From positions 4,026 through 51,420 of the forward strand of contig JAFDVV010000019.1 in the NCBI GenBank assembly GCA_018268775.1: a stretch of 47,395 nt of DNA. Reading direction: 5' to 3'. Shown piece after piece: positions 17,045-25,839 of the stretch. The stretch comes from Acidobacteriota bacterium. Lineage in GTDB: Bacteria; Acidobacteriota; Terriglobia; Terriglobales; Acidobacteriaceae. Numbering within the stretch: the first letter of the stretch is position 1; each line of letters begins with the position of its first letter. The notes beneath the pieces are model-generated. The model was not told where the DNA came from. It saw only the letters and a program-made list of their open reading frames with translations, and searched no databases. Both the position numbers and the translations under genes were made by a program.

Positions 17045-20017
17045 ATGGTTACACGTCCCTATTTTTGCCACAGAGTCCGCGTTTTTTTCCTGTCTTTTTC
17101 GATGGCGATGCTGCTGTCTGGCTTGCTTGCGCAGACGATGCAAGGGCAGCGACGGCAGATTGCGGCGCGCGTGATCGACACGGTCGATCAGAACATGGAA
17201 GCGGTTGATGTAGGGGCTACGCCTGTATCGCAACCCATGAAGCTTACGCTTCGTCTTGCGTCTGCCGCCGACCGCGCAGCGGCGCTGGATCAGTTGCTGG
17301 CAAGCCAGACAACCGTAGGTTCGCCGTCGTATCACCGCTGGATTACTCCGCAACAGTTTGCCGCGAGCTATGGTGCAAGCGACGAACAGCTTTCGGCGAC
17401 GACGGCGTGGCTTCAGGCGCAGGGATTTTCTGTCGATAGCATTTCTCCTGCTAGAACGAGAATTTCGGTTTCAGGAACCGCGGATCAGGTGCAGCGTGCG
17501 TTTACTGTCTCGTTGCGCAACTATGCGGTCGCAGGCAACCTACGCTACGCCAGTGCGGGACTTCCCTCGATGCCGCTTGCCGTTGCATCCGCGGTGAAGG
17601 TGATCTCCGGCCTGGACGATCTTCCTGCTTCGTCGAAGACGAAGGTGATGGCGATCTCTGCCTCCGGCGTTAAGACGGTTTTGTCGAGCGACGCTTCCGA
17701 TCCGATTGCGGCAGTTGCGTCGGCTGTCGATGCCAACGTTGCTCCGATCCTTACGGTGACGACGAGCGATTGCACAAGCGCACAGAGCGCCGCGGAGTTA
17801 GAGGCGTATCGCGCCATCTTCCGGCAAGCGAGCGCGCAGGGCATTACCGTCATCACATCGAATGCGTGCGGTCAGTCCGCCCAGACGCAGACGGGTAATC
17901 TTGGCGATGCGACGTCGATTGTGACGGTGCCTCTCAATGCCGCAGTGGTTGCAGCGGAACCTCGGCCCTCATGGCAGGCGGCACCTGGGCTGCCAAAGGA
18001 TGCGCTTCGTCACTCGCCCGATCTGACCACGAACTCGGTTGAGGATTTCGCCGGTGCCATGGCGGAGATCGTTCAACAGAGCGAGGGCCGGCAGGGCAAC
18101 GTCAACGCGACGCTGTACTCTCTTGCATCGACCCCCGACCTCTACTCGCAGACAGATGGGGCCAACGGTACATGGGAGTCGCAAACAGGTTTGGGTTCGG
18201 TCAATTTGAAGACGCTGGTCAAGGTCTTTCCCAAAGCAACTGGCGCGATCAGCACAACGACCGCGCTCGTGGCGGACAATTACACCCCTGGTTACGGGAC
18301 CCCAATTACGCTGACCGCAACGATTACGCCCGCGTCGTATGCCACGGCCAATCCAACAGGCACTGTAACGTTTACCAGCGCACAGGGAACGATCGGCTCG
18401 TCTCAGTTGAGCAATGGCAAGGCCACGTTTACAGTCAGCACCCTCGATGTAGGCACGTATTCAGTGACGGCTACGTATTCCGGTGATTCGAGCTATGCAG
18501 GCAGCGCGAGCACAAGCAATGTCGTGATCACGGTAAGCATTGTGAATGCAAAGCTGACGGCGGTCATCTCGCCGACGCAGAATGTTCCATACGGCAGCAC
18601 GGCAACTATAACGGCAACAGTTGCGCTCCCGAATGCAGGCGCTTCGCCGACTGGCACTGTCTCAGCACAGATTCAAGGCATTACGGGCGCAGTTTACACA
18701 GCTACACTTTCGCCGAACCCAGGTGGAAATACGGCTTCCGCCAATATCAACATCGATGCGCCAAAACCGCAGGCCAATGCGTACGCTGCACAGGTGACTT
18801 GTGCAGGCAATCAGGATTTTCAGTGCCAGTCGCCCGTCAACATAGCGTTCACAACGGCCAAGGGCAATACAAATACGACCCTAACGTTGACGCCTTCTGC
18901 GCCGCAGGCAGGCCAACCGGTAACGTTGACCGCCATTGTCAACAATAACGGCAATGGGACCCTGACCTACAGTTTCTCCGGCAACGTCTCGTTTTACGAC
19001 AACGGCAAGCTGATCGCGACGGCCCCTGTGGCCACGAACCAGGCGACGACGAGTCAGGCCCTGTCGGGCAATGTGCAGCACAGCATCGTTGCGAAGTATA
19101 GCGGCGACGCCAACTGGAATACGAGCACATCGTCGCCGCAGGCGGTGCAGCCGATCCTGCTGCCTTCGACTCTTACGCTGACATCCAATGCATCAACTGG
19201 GACAAGCCTTGCGGGCCTAAACCTGATTCTTACGGCGACGGTATTCACAACTGCGACAAACTCTGTCGGGCCTACGGGCAACGTGGTGTTCTACGACACC
19301 TTCAATGGCTCGGTGATTCAGCTTGGCACGGCGACTGCCGTCATACCGAACGGGCCGAACCAGTCCATTGCGGTCTTTACCTCGACCGGGCTGCTGGCGG
19401 GCACGCATAGCATTTATGCGGTCTACGGCGGCGACGCGAACTTCAATATCGCCACCTCTTCTACGCTCCCCATCACCATTGCGGATTTCACCATTACCAA
19501 GGTCCCGCAGACCCTGACGCTCAAAGCGGGGCAGACCGGCAAGGCGGTCATTCTGCTTGGCATGGTTGGTGGCTTCAACGGCACAGTCACCTTCGGGTGC
19601 ACGCCTCCGCCAAACTCAGAGACGACCTGCTCGTTCAATCCGGTTACGCTGACCGGTGGCGGAAGCACGACCTTGCAGATTACAACGACGGCAGCAACGA
19701 CCCAGGCGGCGAGCACCGGGCTGCTGCGCAGCGACTGGAACATCTTTGGCGGTTCGGCACTTGCCACGCTGTTTTGGTTCATCGTGCCGCGACGCCGGAC
19801 GGCCTTTTCGAAACTATTGCTCTTGCTAATGGCCGTCGCCATCACGGCGAACATTGGCTGCGGATCGGGCAAGAATAGCGGCAATTCCGGCTCAGGCGGT
19901 TCGACAACCGATCCCGGCACACCGCTTGGGACGCAGTCGTTCACTATTACGACTGCTGGCAGCGACGGCGTCAACACCGTCCGGCATACCGATCAATATC
20001 AGGTCACGATTCAATAG
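17045..20017 (+). CDS. S53-type secreted pseudoprotease with Ig-like repeats
   Basis: This 990-residue exported protein has a signal peptide to about residue 35. Residues about 50-195 match the pro-kumamolisin activation domain (SPSYHRWITPQQFAASYG, ending VISGLDDLP). The S53 catalytic domain that should follow is reduced to fragments: helices and strands align with the downstream paralogue (NVAPILTVTTSDC, AQGITVITSNACG, GNVNATLYSLAS). However, the Glu-x3-Asp helix, the oxyanion Asp and the GTSxxxP serine are all absent. From about residue 400 come four Ig-like (Big_3_5) repeats containing GDSSYAG/GDANWNTS motifs, then a fifth beta domain. Last is a tail with a hydrophobic segment, PRRR, a second hydrophobic segment, GCGSG, a Gly/Ser linker and a short beta end. 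It is probably a surface or adhesive protein without protease activity. Confidence 0.85.
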   Translation: MVTRPYFCHRVRVFFLSFSMAMLLSGLLAQTMQGQRRQIAARVIDTVDQNMEAVDVGATPVSQPMKLTLRLASAADRAAALDQLLASQTTVGSPSYHRWITPQQFAASYGASDEQLSATTAWLQAQGFSVDSISPARTRISVSGTADQVQRAFTVSLRNYAVAGNLRYASAGLPSMPLAVASAVKVISGLDDLPASSKTKVMAISASGVKTVLSSDASDPIAAVASAVDANVAPILTVTTSDCTSAQSAAELEAYRAIFRQASAQGITVITSNACGQSAQTQTGNLGDATSIVTVPLNAAVVAAEPRPSWQAAPGLPKDALRHSPDLTTNSVEDFAGAMAEIVQQSEGRQGNVNATLYSLASTPDLYSQTDGANGTWESQTGLGSVNLKTLVKVFPKATGAISTTTALVADNYTPGYGTPITLTATITPASYATANPTGTVTFTSAQGTIGSSQLSNGKATFTVSTLDVGTYSVTATYSGDSSYAGSASTSNVVITVSIVNAKLTAVISPTQNVPYGSTATITATVALPNAGASPTGTVSAQIQGITGAVYTATLSPNPGGNTASANINIDAPKPQANAYAAQVTCAGNQDFQCQSPVNIAFTTAKGNTNTTLTLTPSAPQAGQPVTLTAIVNNNGNGTLTYSFSGNVSFYDNGKLIATAPVATNQATTSQALSGNVQHSIVAKYSGDANWNTSTSSPQAVQPILLPSTLTLTSNASTGTSLAGLNLILTATVFTTATNSVGPTGNVVFYDTFNGSVIQLGTATAVIPNGPNQSIAVFTSTGLLAGTHSIYAVYGGDANFNIATSSTLPITIADFTITKVPQTLTLKAGQTGKAVILLGMVGGFNGTVTFGCTPPPNSETTCSFNPVTLTGGGSTTLQITTTAATTQAASTGLLRSDWNIFGGSALATLFWFIVPRRRTAFSKLLLLLMAVAITANIGCGSGKNSGNSGSGGSTTDPGTPLGTQSFTITTAGSDGVNTVRHTDQYQVTIQ

Positions 20018-20028
20018 AGTGCGTCCTG

Positions 20029-20047
20029 AGACGAGGAACCCTCGTCT
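20029..20047. repeat. Perfect stem-loop after the pseudoprotease gene
   Basis: AGACGAGG (20029-20036) and CCTCGTCT (20040-20047) form an 8-base stem with loop AAC, 12 bases after the stop. There is no T-run, so it may stabilise the mRNA 3' end or be a weak or factor-dependent terminator. Confidence 0.5.
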
Positions 20048-20180
20048 AGTGCTAGAGACTGTGTATTTCGTCGCGCATCGCTGCATGTTTTTGAACCGAA
20101 ACCTTTTTCAGGGTAGCCGGTCTAATCAGATGGTTCCTTCGCCTGCGGCATTCATCAGGGAGAGTCGCCCCCGTCGATTA

Positions 20181-20209
20181 TTGAGGCATAAAACGCAGTG
20201 CCGTATAAA
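20181..20209 (+). promoter_or_regulatory. Candidate sigma-70-type promoter of the S53 gene
   Basis: TTGAGG (20181-20186) and TATAAA (20204-20209) have an optimal 17-base spacer. Transcription would start near 20216, about 15 bases before the ATG at 20231. That argues against an in-frame GTG at 20198 and shows the S53 gene has its own promoter. Confidence 0.6.
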
Positions 20210-20230
20210 CTTGGGTCCTTGAGTAGGAAA

Positions 20231-23077
20231 ATGTCTATCAGCATACGTATGGTCTCTCGTATTACTGTCCTCGCTGTCTTGCTTATGGGGGCATCGGCTC
20301 AAAAGCTCTATGGCGCCCAGGCCAATCGCATTCAAATTGCGGTGGACGATGGCAACCGTGCGCCGGTTGGCAAAACAGTCTCTCCGCGTGTACGGCTCGC
20401 GACTGATTTAGGCGCTGCATCGGCGGACACGGAGCTGGCTTCGGTGACGATCTATTTCAGCTTGACCGATGCGCAACAGAGCGACTTGACCCAATTGCTC
20501 GCCGATCAGCAAAACCCGAGTTCGGCGCAGTATCACAAGTGGCTGACGCCGCAGCAGTACGGAGCGCGGTTCGGCATTTCAACTGCCGATATGGACAAGG
20601 TCAAGGGATGGCTGCAAGGAAAAGGGCTGACGATAACGTCGGTTTCGCCGAGTATGAATTACGTGACGGTGAGTGGCTCGGTCGGTCAGGCTGAGAGCGC
20701 CTTTAAAACGCAGATTCATGCCTTCTCGGAAAACGGTGAAAAGCATATCGCCAATGTGAGCGACCCAGAGTTGCCAGCGGCGATTGCGAAGATCGTGGCG
20801 GGAGTCAGGGGCCTGAACGACTTCAAGCTACGAGGCCATGCCGTAGTGCGGCCGATGATTACTTCGCCTGTAACTGGCAACCACTATCTGGCCCCTGGCG
20901 ATTTCTTCACGATCTATGATGTTGCACCGCTTCTCTCGCAGTCGATCAACGGTTCTGGCATTTCGATCGCGGTTGTCGGACGAACGGACATCAGCCTTAC
21001 CGATGTAGCGACATTTCGCTCATTGTCAGGACTTCCGACGAATCCACCCCAGATCGTACAGGCAACTGGCTATAGGGCAGGGACGAGGTCCTCAGGGGAC
21101 CTCCTGGAGTCGACGCTCGACGTAGAGTGGTCAGGCGCAGTCGCTCCCAATGCGACGATCAAGTTCGTAACGGTGGGCAACAGCAGCACAACCGATGTCG
21201 ACGACGCGTTGACCTACGCTGTCTCGAACAATGTGGCCCCCATTATTTCCATCAGCTACGGCAACTGCGAATCATTGTGGGGGCAGGCAAGCATCAACAC
21301 CTTGAATTTGACCCTGCAGCAGGCGAACGCCCAGGGAATAACTGTTGTCGCGGCTTCAGGAGACTCTGGGGCAACGGACTGCGACTCCGGTGGGCTAGCC
21401 AGTCAGGGGCTTGCAGTCGACTTCCCCTCCAGCTCACCGTTTGTGACTGGTGCCGGTGGGACGATGTTCAGCGGCGATGTTGGCAATGCAAGCCAGTACT
21501 GGAATTCCTCGAATGCTTCTAACGGGTCGAATACTTATGCGGGGTCGGCGAAGAGTTACATACCTGAATCTCCATGGAACGAGACCGGCAGCACGACAGG
21601 GTTGACTGCAGGTGGGGCCGGTGGTGGAGGAGCGAGCGCGTTCTTTCCCAAGCCGTCCTGGCAGACAGGTATTGGGGTGCCTAACGACGCTTCGCGCGAT
21701 ACGCCTGACATATCGCTTACGGCAGCGGCAAGCCATGTTCCTTATATTGTCTGCGCGCAAAGCTCCTGCGTGAATGGATACACCAACGCGTCGGGCGTCT
21801 ACAACGTCGTTGGTGGGACATCTGCCGCCGCCCCGTCATTTGCGGGAATGTTGGCCTTGCTGGAGCAGAAGCTGGGCAAGGGAGGATTGGGGAACATCAA
21901 TCCAACGCTCTATGGCATCCTGAACAGCACCTACTACAACAACGTCTTTCATGACATAACGCAGGGAAACAACTCCGTTCCTTGTATCCAGGGAACGCCA
22001 AACTGCGCTCAGGGATTGCCGATCGGCTTTACCGCGGCACAGGGATACGATCAGGCGACAGGCCTGGGGTCGCTCGATGCGACGGCTCTGCTACAGTATT
22101 GGTCGCAGGTAACGCCGGCAGGAGTTGTTGCAACCACGCAGTCTTCAACGACGACGATCACAACAACGAATGCTACCTGCGGTTTGACGTCGAGCAGTTA
22201 CGCTTTCAATGTATCGGTTGCGAGCGCTGGTTCCTCAACTGCCACACCGACAGGAACCGTTCAGCTCTACGTCGATAACAGCAAGGTGGGGAGCCCCGTT
22301 TCACTCAGCAGCGGTACGGCCACGCTGACGCTCGATACAACGCAACTGTCCTCGGGCGCGCATAACATCAACGCGGTCTACTCTGGGGATGCAACATTTT
22401 CCGGCTCGAAGGGTGCGTTGCAGGCGAATACTTCGAACACAGGAATCGTTACTCCGATCGATGTGGTGTCGACGAGTTCGCCAGACTTTTCGATAACTCC
22501 CTGCGTGGCGACGACAAGCGTTGCCACAGGCAGCACGGCATCCGCCGTCACGCTTACAATCACGCCGACAGCAGGTTTTACGGGAAGCGTCAATCTGATC
22601 GCAAACGTCGACACGGGAACTGCTCTGGGCACCTCCTTTTCGGTAAAGCCTGTGACGATCACTTCGTCCTCTGGGGCCGTCACCACACAGTTCGTGCTTA
22701 CGGCAACTGTTCCAACTACGTCCGCGTCTGTTCAGGCGCCGGGGCCGAGAGGCCGTAAGCCGCAGGGCACAGCCCCGTGGTACGCGGCAGGATCGGGCAT
22801 CACGCTCGCAGGGTTTCTGTTGATCGCTGTCCCGCGCCGCCGATGGGTGGGAACCCTGTTCGCGATGGTGCTGTCGGCGATCATCATCACCTCAAGCGGT
22901 TGCGGCAGCGGAAGCTCAAGTTCATCCTCGTCCGGGTCATCAGGAGGGGGGAGCGGTCCAACCACGAAGCCAGCGGCTCAAGGAACATATAACGTCACAA
23001 TCACCGCGACTGGACAGGTTGGAACGACTACGACAACTCGCATTCACAGTATTGTCCTTACCTATAAGGTCCAATAG
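20231..23077 (+). CDS. S53 (sedolisin/kumamolisin) serine-carboxyl peptidase, secreted
   Basis: This 948-residue exported acid protease has a signal peptide (MVSRITVLAVLLMGASA) followed by a pro-kumamolisin domain (about residues 50-200, SSAQYHKWLTPQQYGARFG). The catalytic domain carries all expected residues: E293 and D297 in ESTLDVEW, the oxyanion D378 in SGDSGATDC, and S531 in GGTSAAAPS. After it come one Ig-like repeat (GTVQLYVDNSKVG...YSGDATFSGSKG), a second beta region (DFSITPCVATTSV) and the same tail as its upstream paralogue: hydrophobic segment, PRRR, hydrophobic segment, GCGSG, Ser/Gly linker, beta end. The ATG at 20231 fits the promoter just upstream. Activity at low pH outside the cell is expected from the family. 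Confidence 0.93.
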   Translation: MSISIRMVSRITVLAVLLMGASAQKLYGAQANRIQIAVDDGNRAPVGKTVSPRVRLATDLGAASADTELASVTIYFSLTDAQQSDLTQLLADQQNPSSAQYHKWLTPQQYGARFGISTADMDKVKGWLQGKGLTITSVSPSMNYVTVSGSVGQAESAFKTQIHAFSENGEKHIANVSDPELPAAIAKIVAGVRGLNDFKLRGHAVVRPMITSPVTGNHYLAPGDFFTIYDVAPLLSQSINGSGISIAVVGRTDISLTDVATFRSLSGLPTNPPQIVQATGYRAGTRSSGDLLESTLDVEWSGAVAPNATIKFVTVGNSSTTDVDDALTYAVSNNVAPIISISYGNCESLWGQASINTLNLTLQQANAQGITVVAASGDSGATDCDSGGLASQGLAVDFPSSSPFVTGAGGTMFSGDVGNASQYWNSSNASNGSNTYAGSAKSYIPESPWNETGSTTGLTAGGAGGGGASAFFPKPSWQTGIGVPNDASRDTPDISLTAAASHVPYIVCAQSSCVNGYTNASGVYNVVGGTSAAAPSFAGMLALLEQKLGKGGLGNINPTLYGILNSTYYNNVFHDITQGNNSVPCIQGTPNCAQGLPIGFTAAQGYDQATGLGSLDATALLQYWSQVTPAGVVATTQSSTTTITTTNATCGLTSSSYAFNVSVASAGSSTATPTGTVQLYVDNSKVGSPVSLSSGTATLTLDTTQLSSGAHNINAVYSGDATFSGSKGALQANTSNTGIVTPIDVVSTSSPDFSITPCVATTSVATGSTASAVTLTITPTAGFTGSVNLIANVDTGTALGTSFSVKPVTITSSSGAVTTQFVLTATVPTTSASVQAPGPRGRKPQGTAPWYAAGSGITLAGFLLIAVPRRRWVGTLFAMVLSAIIITSSGCGSGSSSSSSSGSSGGGSGPTTKPAAQGTYNVTITATGQVGTTTTTRIHSIVLTYKVQ

Positions 23078-23102
23078 CCGTTTAGACAAGGGGCTCCCGA
23101 AG

Positions 23103-23134
23103 AAGGGCGGCGGACAACGCCGTCCTTTTATTTT
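23103..23134 (+). terminator. Terminator between S53 gene and ppk1
   Basis: AAGGGCGGCG (23103-23112) pairs with CGCCGTCCTT (23118-23127, one G-U) around loop GACAA and is followed by TTATTTT. It ends the S53 transcript. The T-run overlaps the ppk1 stop codon on the other strand. Confidence 0.85.
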
Positions 23135-25290
23135 GTATCGATGTCCATTGCCTTTTTCATCAGGAATTCCTGAACGTTGAAGGGAGCGTCTACTTCCGGG
23201 GCTTTGATGTATTCGCCGTCCGGCTGCAGAAGACGAGTCTTCACATTGTCTTTCAAATACGGCTTCAGGATCTCGTCGCGAACGCGCTTTCTGGTCTCAG
23301 CTTGAGTGATGGGAAAGACCACTTCGCAACGTTCCACAAGGTTTCGTGGCATCCAGTCGGCGCTTCCGCAGTAGATCTCCTCATTGCCGCCGTTGGCAAA
23401 GCTGAAGATGCGGCTATGCTCCAGAAATCTACCAACGATGCTGCGCACGCGGATGCGTTCGCTGAGGCCCTTGACGCCTGGGCGCAACGAGCACATGCCG
23501 CGAACGATAAGGTCGATCTGCACTCCGGCCTGTGAAGCGGTATAGAGTGCCTCGATCGTGCGCCGGTCGAGCAGGCCATTCATCTTGGCAACGATGGTCG
23601 CGGGCCTGCCCGCGCGCGCATGCTCCGCTTCTCGGTCGATCAGTCCAACCAGTCGATCTGCGAGGGTTAGCGGAGCGACCAGCAGCGGATCGTAGGACTC
23701 CGAGTCGGTCTCCGCCGTAAGGTAATTGAAGACCTTCTGCACGCCCAGCGTAAGGTCGTGATTTGCGGTTAGCAGGCTGATGTCGGTGTAAAACCGCGCG
23801 GTGACGGGGTTGTAGTTGCCGGTCCCAAGGTGTGCGTAGCGGCGTACAATTCCATCGGGATCGCGGCGTACAAGCAGGGCAAGTTTGCAGTGCGTCTTGA
23901 GGCCAAAGATTCCGTGGAAGACGCCGACGCCGGCATCTTCAAGCTCGCGTGCCCAGCGAATGTTTGAGTCCTCGTCGAAGCGGGCCATCAGCTCGACTAC
24001 CACAGTGACGTCCTTGCTTTGCGCCGCCTCGATCAAGGCGCGAAAGATCGGCGAGTCTTTGCTGGTGCGGTAGAGTGTCTGTTTCATCGATATGACGTTT
24101 GGGTCGTCCGCTCCCGCTTCGATAAACCCTTCTACCGTTTTGTAGGAGTCGAAGGGATGATGAAGCATCACGTCTCTTGCGCGCAGTTCGTCGAAGATGT
24201 CCTTCGACTTTTTGCCGAGTTTCAACTCCGTCCCCGAAAAAGGAGGGTACTGCAACGCCGGACGTTTGACCTCGGAGTACATGTTCATCAGTCGCGACAG
24301 ATTTACAGGGCCGTTGGTCTTGAAGACCTGCCAGGGGTCAAGTTCGAAGTTCACCCTGAGCCGCTCGACGATCTCATCGGTGGCGAAGCTCTCAATCTCG
24401 AGCCGCACGGCGTCGCCTTTGCGGCGGTTGTGCAACTCGGTGCGAACGCTTTCCAGGACTGAGCGAGACTCCTCCTCCTGCATATACAGATTGCTGTTGC
24501 GAGTGACGCGGAAGGGGGCGCACGAGAGGACCTCGTAGCCGCGGAACATCCTCTCCACCTGCGATTCGATCAGTTCATGCAGCATGATGAAGTCGGTTCG
24601 GCCTTCGTCGCCTGGCAGGGCGATCAAGCGGGGAAGCGCTCGCGGGATCGTAACGACTCCAAGTGAGGCAGGAGCCGTTTTAGAGATGTTTAGCCGCCGT
24701 TTGCGCCTGAGTAGCAGTGCGAGGCAGAGCGCCTTGTTGAGGACGCGAGGAAAGGGATGCGAAGGGTCGATCGTAACCGGCGTAAGCAGGGGGTCGACTT
24801 CGGAGGAGTAGAACTCCAGCGCATGGGCGCGCGCCGTGTCGCTGAGTTCACCCCAGCGAAGAACGCGGATATTTTCAGCGGACATGGCAGGAAGCAGATG
24901 CTCATTCCAGCAGACATACTGCGCGTTCACGAAACGGGCCAGTTGTTCGCTCAACCGGTCAAGGCGCTGCTGTGGCGTTAGTCCACCTTCATCGAGGGGT
25001 TGTGGCTGGTTGTAACCATCCTCAATGCGTTGCAGAGTACCTGCGATGCGAATCTCAAAGAACTCGTCGAGGTTGCTGGCGGTGATGGCGAGAAACTTTA
25101 CCCGTTCCATCAGCGGGTTCTGGGGATCTTCCGCCTCTTCCAGAACTCGCTGATTGAACTTCAGCCAAGACTCATCGCGGTTCAAAAAACGGCTTTCTGC
25201 TGCGTCTGCCGGAGTCCTGACCGACTTCCGGGGCTGGGCTTTCTTCCTGCTGCGCGCGGCAACGGCTGCCGTGTTTCTGTCGGCACTCAT
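23128..25290 (-). CDS. ppk1: Polyphosphate kinase 1
   Basis: Ppk1 of 720 residues reversibly builds polyphosphate from ATP by way of a phosphohistidine. The N-terminal domain has RFLNRDESWLKFNQRVLEEA and VKFLAITASNLDEFFEIR. The head domain has RFDEDSNIRWARELEDAG. The catalytic domain carries GLKTHCKLALLVRR, whose His is the autophosphorylated residue of the family, followed by RRYAHLGTGNYN. The second conserved His lies in FLEHSRIFSFANGG, before EIYCGSADWMPRNL. An Arg/Lys/Ala-rich N-terminal extension of about 30 residues precedes the domain. No strong Shine-Dalgarno is seen at the ATG (25290). It is a single-gene unit facing the S53 gene. Confidence 0.96.
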   Translation of the reverse strand: MSADRNTAAVAARSRKKAQPRKSVRTPADAAESRFLNRDESWLKFNQRVLEEAEDPQNPLMERVKFLAITASNLDEFFEIRIAGTLQRIEDGYNQPQPLDEGGLTPQQRLDRLSEQLARFVNAQYVCWNEHLLPAMSAENIRVLRWGELSDTARAHALEFYSSEVDPLLTPVTIDPSHPFPRVLNKALCLALLLRRKRRLNISKTAPASLGVVTIPRALPRLIALPGDEGRTDFIMLHELIESQVERMFRGYEVLSCAPFRVTRNSNLYMQEEESRSVLESVRTELHNRRKGDAVRLEIESFATDEIVERLRVNFELDPWQVFKTNGPVNLSRLMNMYSEVKRPALQYPPFSGTELKLGKKSKDIFDELRARDVMLHHPFDSYKTVEGFIEAGADDPNVISMKQTLYRTSKDSPIFRALIEAAQSKDVTVVVELMARFDEDSNIRWARELEDAGVGVFHGIFGLKTHCKLALLVRRDPDGIVRRYAHLGTGNYNPVTARFYTDISLLTANHDLTLGVQKVFNYLTAETDSESYDPLLVAPLTLADRLVGLIDREAEHARAGRPATIVAKMNGLLDRRTIEALYTASQAGVQIDLIVRGMCSLRPGVKGLSERIRVRSIVGRFLEHSRIFSFANGGNEEIYCGSADWMPRNLVERCEVVFPITQAETRKRVRDEILKPYLKDNVKTRLLQPDGEYIKAPEVDAPFNVQEFLMKKAMDIDTK

Positions 25291-25446
25291 ACAGAACTAA
25301 GAGCTTATCGTACTTTTCGTCGTGGCAGTGTGAACTATGAACGCAGTGGGGGAGTTTGAGAAATACCTTCGTTCGTCCAAAGCAGCCTGCTATTCTCTAC
25401 GAACCAATTACTTTACGTGCCGCTCTCGGCACGGCAGGAGATAAAA

Positions 25447-25761
25447 ATGCGTTTTGTACATTTTGGTTCTTTTGTTCTGTTGGCCTCGCTGGCTACTGGC
25501 GTGATCGCCCAGGACGTCAAGAAGGACCTGGACAAGGTCGGACACGACACGAAGACTGCCACGAAGGACACCGCACACGAGGTCTCCAGGGACACGAAGA
25601 AGGCCTATCACAAGACCGCCGATGGGACTGAAAAGGCCTATGACAAGACGGCGTCGGGAACAAGGAAGGCCTACCACAAGACAACACATGAGAGCGCGAA
25701 GGCGTATCACAAGACTGTCGATGCCACGAAGAAGGCTGCCGACACGGTCGAAGGCAAGTAA
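25447..25761 (+). CDS. Small exported Lys/Thr-rich 11-residue-repeat protein
   Basis: This 104-residue protein has a clean signal peptide (MRFVHFGSFVLLASLATGVIAQ). The mature part is almost entirely imperfect 11-residue repeats built on KAYHKTxDxTx, four clear copies in residues 56-99 preceded by more diverged ones (KDLDKVGHDTK). The ATG at 25447 has CAGGAGA a few bases upstream. The repeat length and composition (Lys, Thr, Ala, Asp, no Cys or Pro) predict an amphipathic 11/3 helix, similar to group-3 LEA proteins or apolipoprotein-like repeats. A periplasmic stress or envelope role is therefore possible but unproven. It is divergent from ppk1 and ends before a hairpin terminator. The 33-base DNA repeats are visible at 25590-25735. 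Confidence 0.8.
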   Translation: MRFVHFGSFVLLASLATGVIAQDVKKDLDKVGHDTKTATKDTAHEVSRDTKKAYHKTADGTEKAYDKTASGTRKAYHKTTHESAKAYHKTVDATKKAADTVEGK

Positions 25762-25788
25762 ACCCCGTTCAAATGCAGGTATAAGTAC

Positions 25789-25815
25789 AAGGCCCTCTTC
25801 GATGAGGGCCTTTGT
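25789..25815. terminator. Bidirectional hairpin terminator
   Basis: A perfect 9-base stem AAGGCCCTC (25789-25797) / GAGGGCCTT (25804-25812) with loop TTCGAT is followed by a short T-rich end. It lies 27 bases after the repeat-protein stop and 27 bases past the ctaA stop on the other strand, so it can serve both convergent genes. Confidence 0.75.
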
Positions 25816-25839
25816 GCGTGGTGGATGACGTTGTCAAGT

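Noticed and set aside
19853..19875. Lipobox-like GCGSG near the C-terminus as evidence for a separate lipoprotein gene
   Set aside because: The reading frame is continuous with the S53-type protein and no start codon with a ribosome binding site lies just upstream, so it is a C-terminal tail, not a new gene.
25617..25735. 33-base direct repeats as a possible CRISPR or tandem-repeat locus
   Set aside because: The repeats are in frame, 11 codons each, inside a signal-peptide-bearing gene, with no unique spacers. They are protein repeats.
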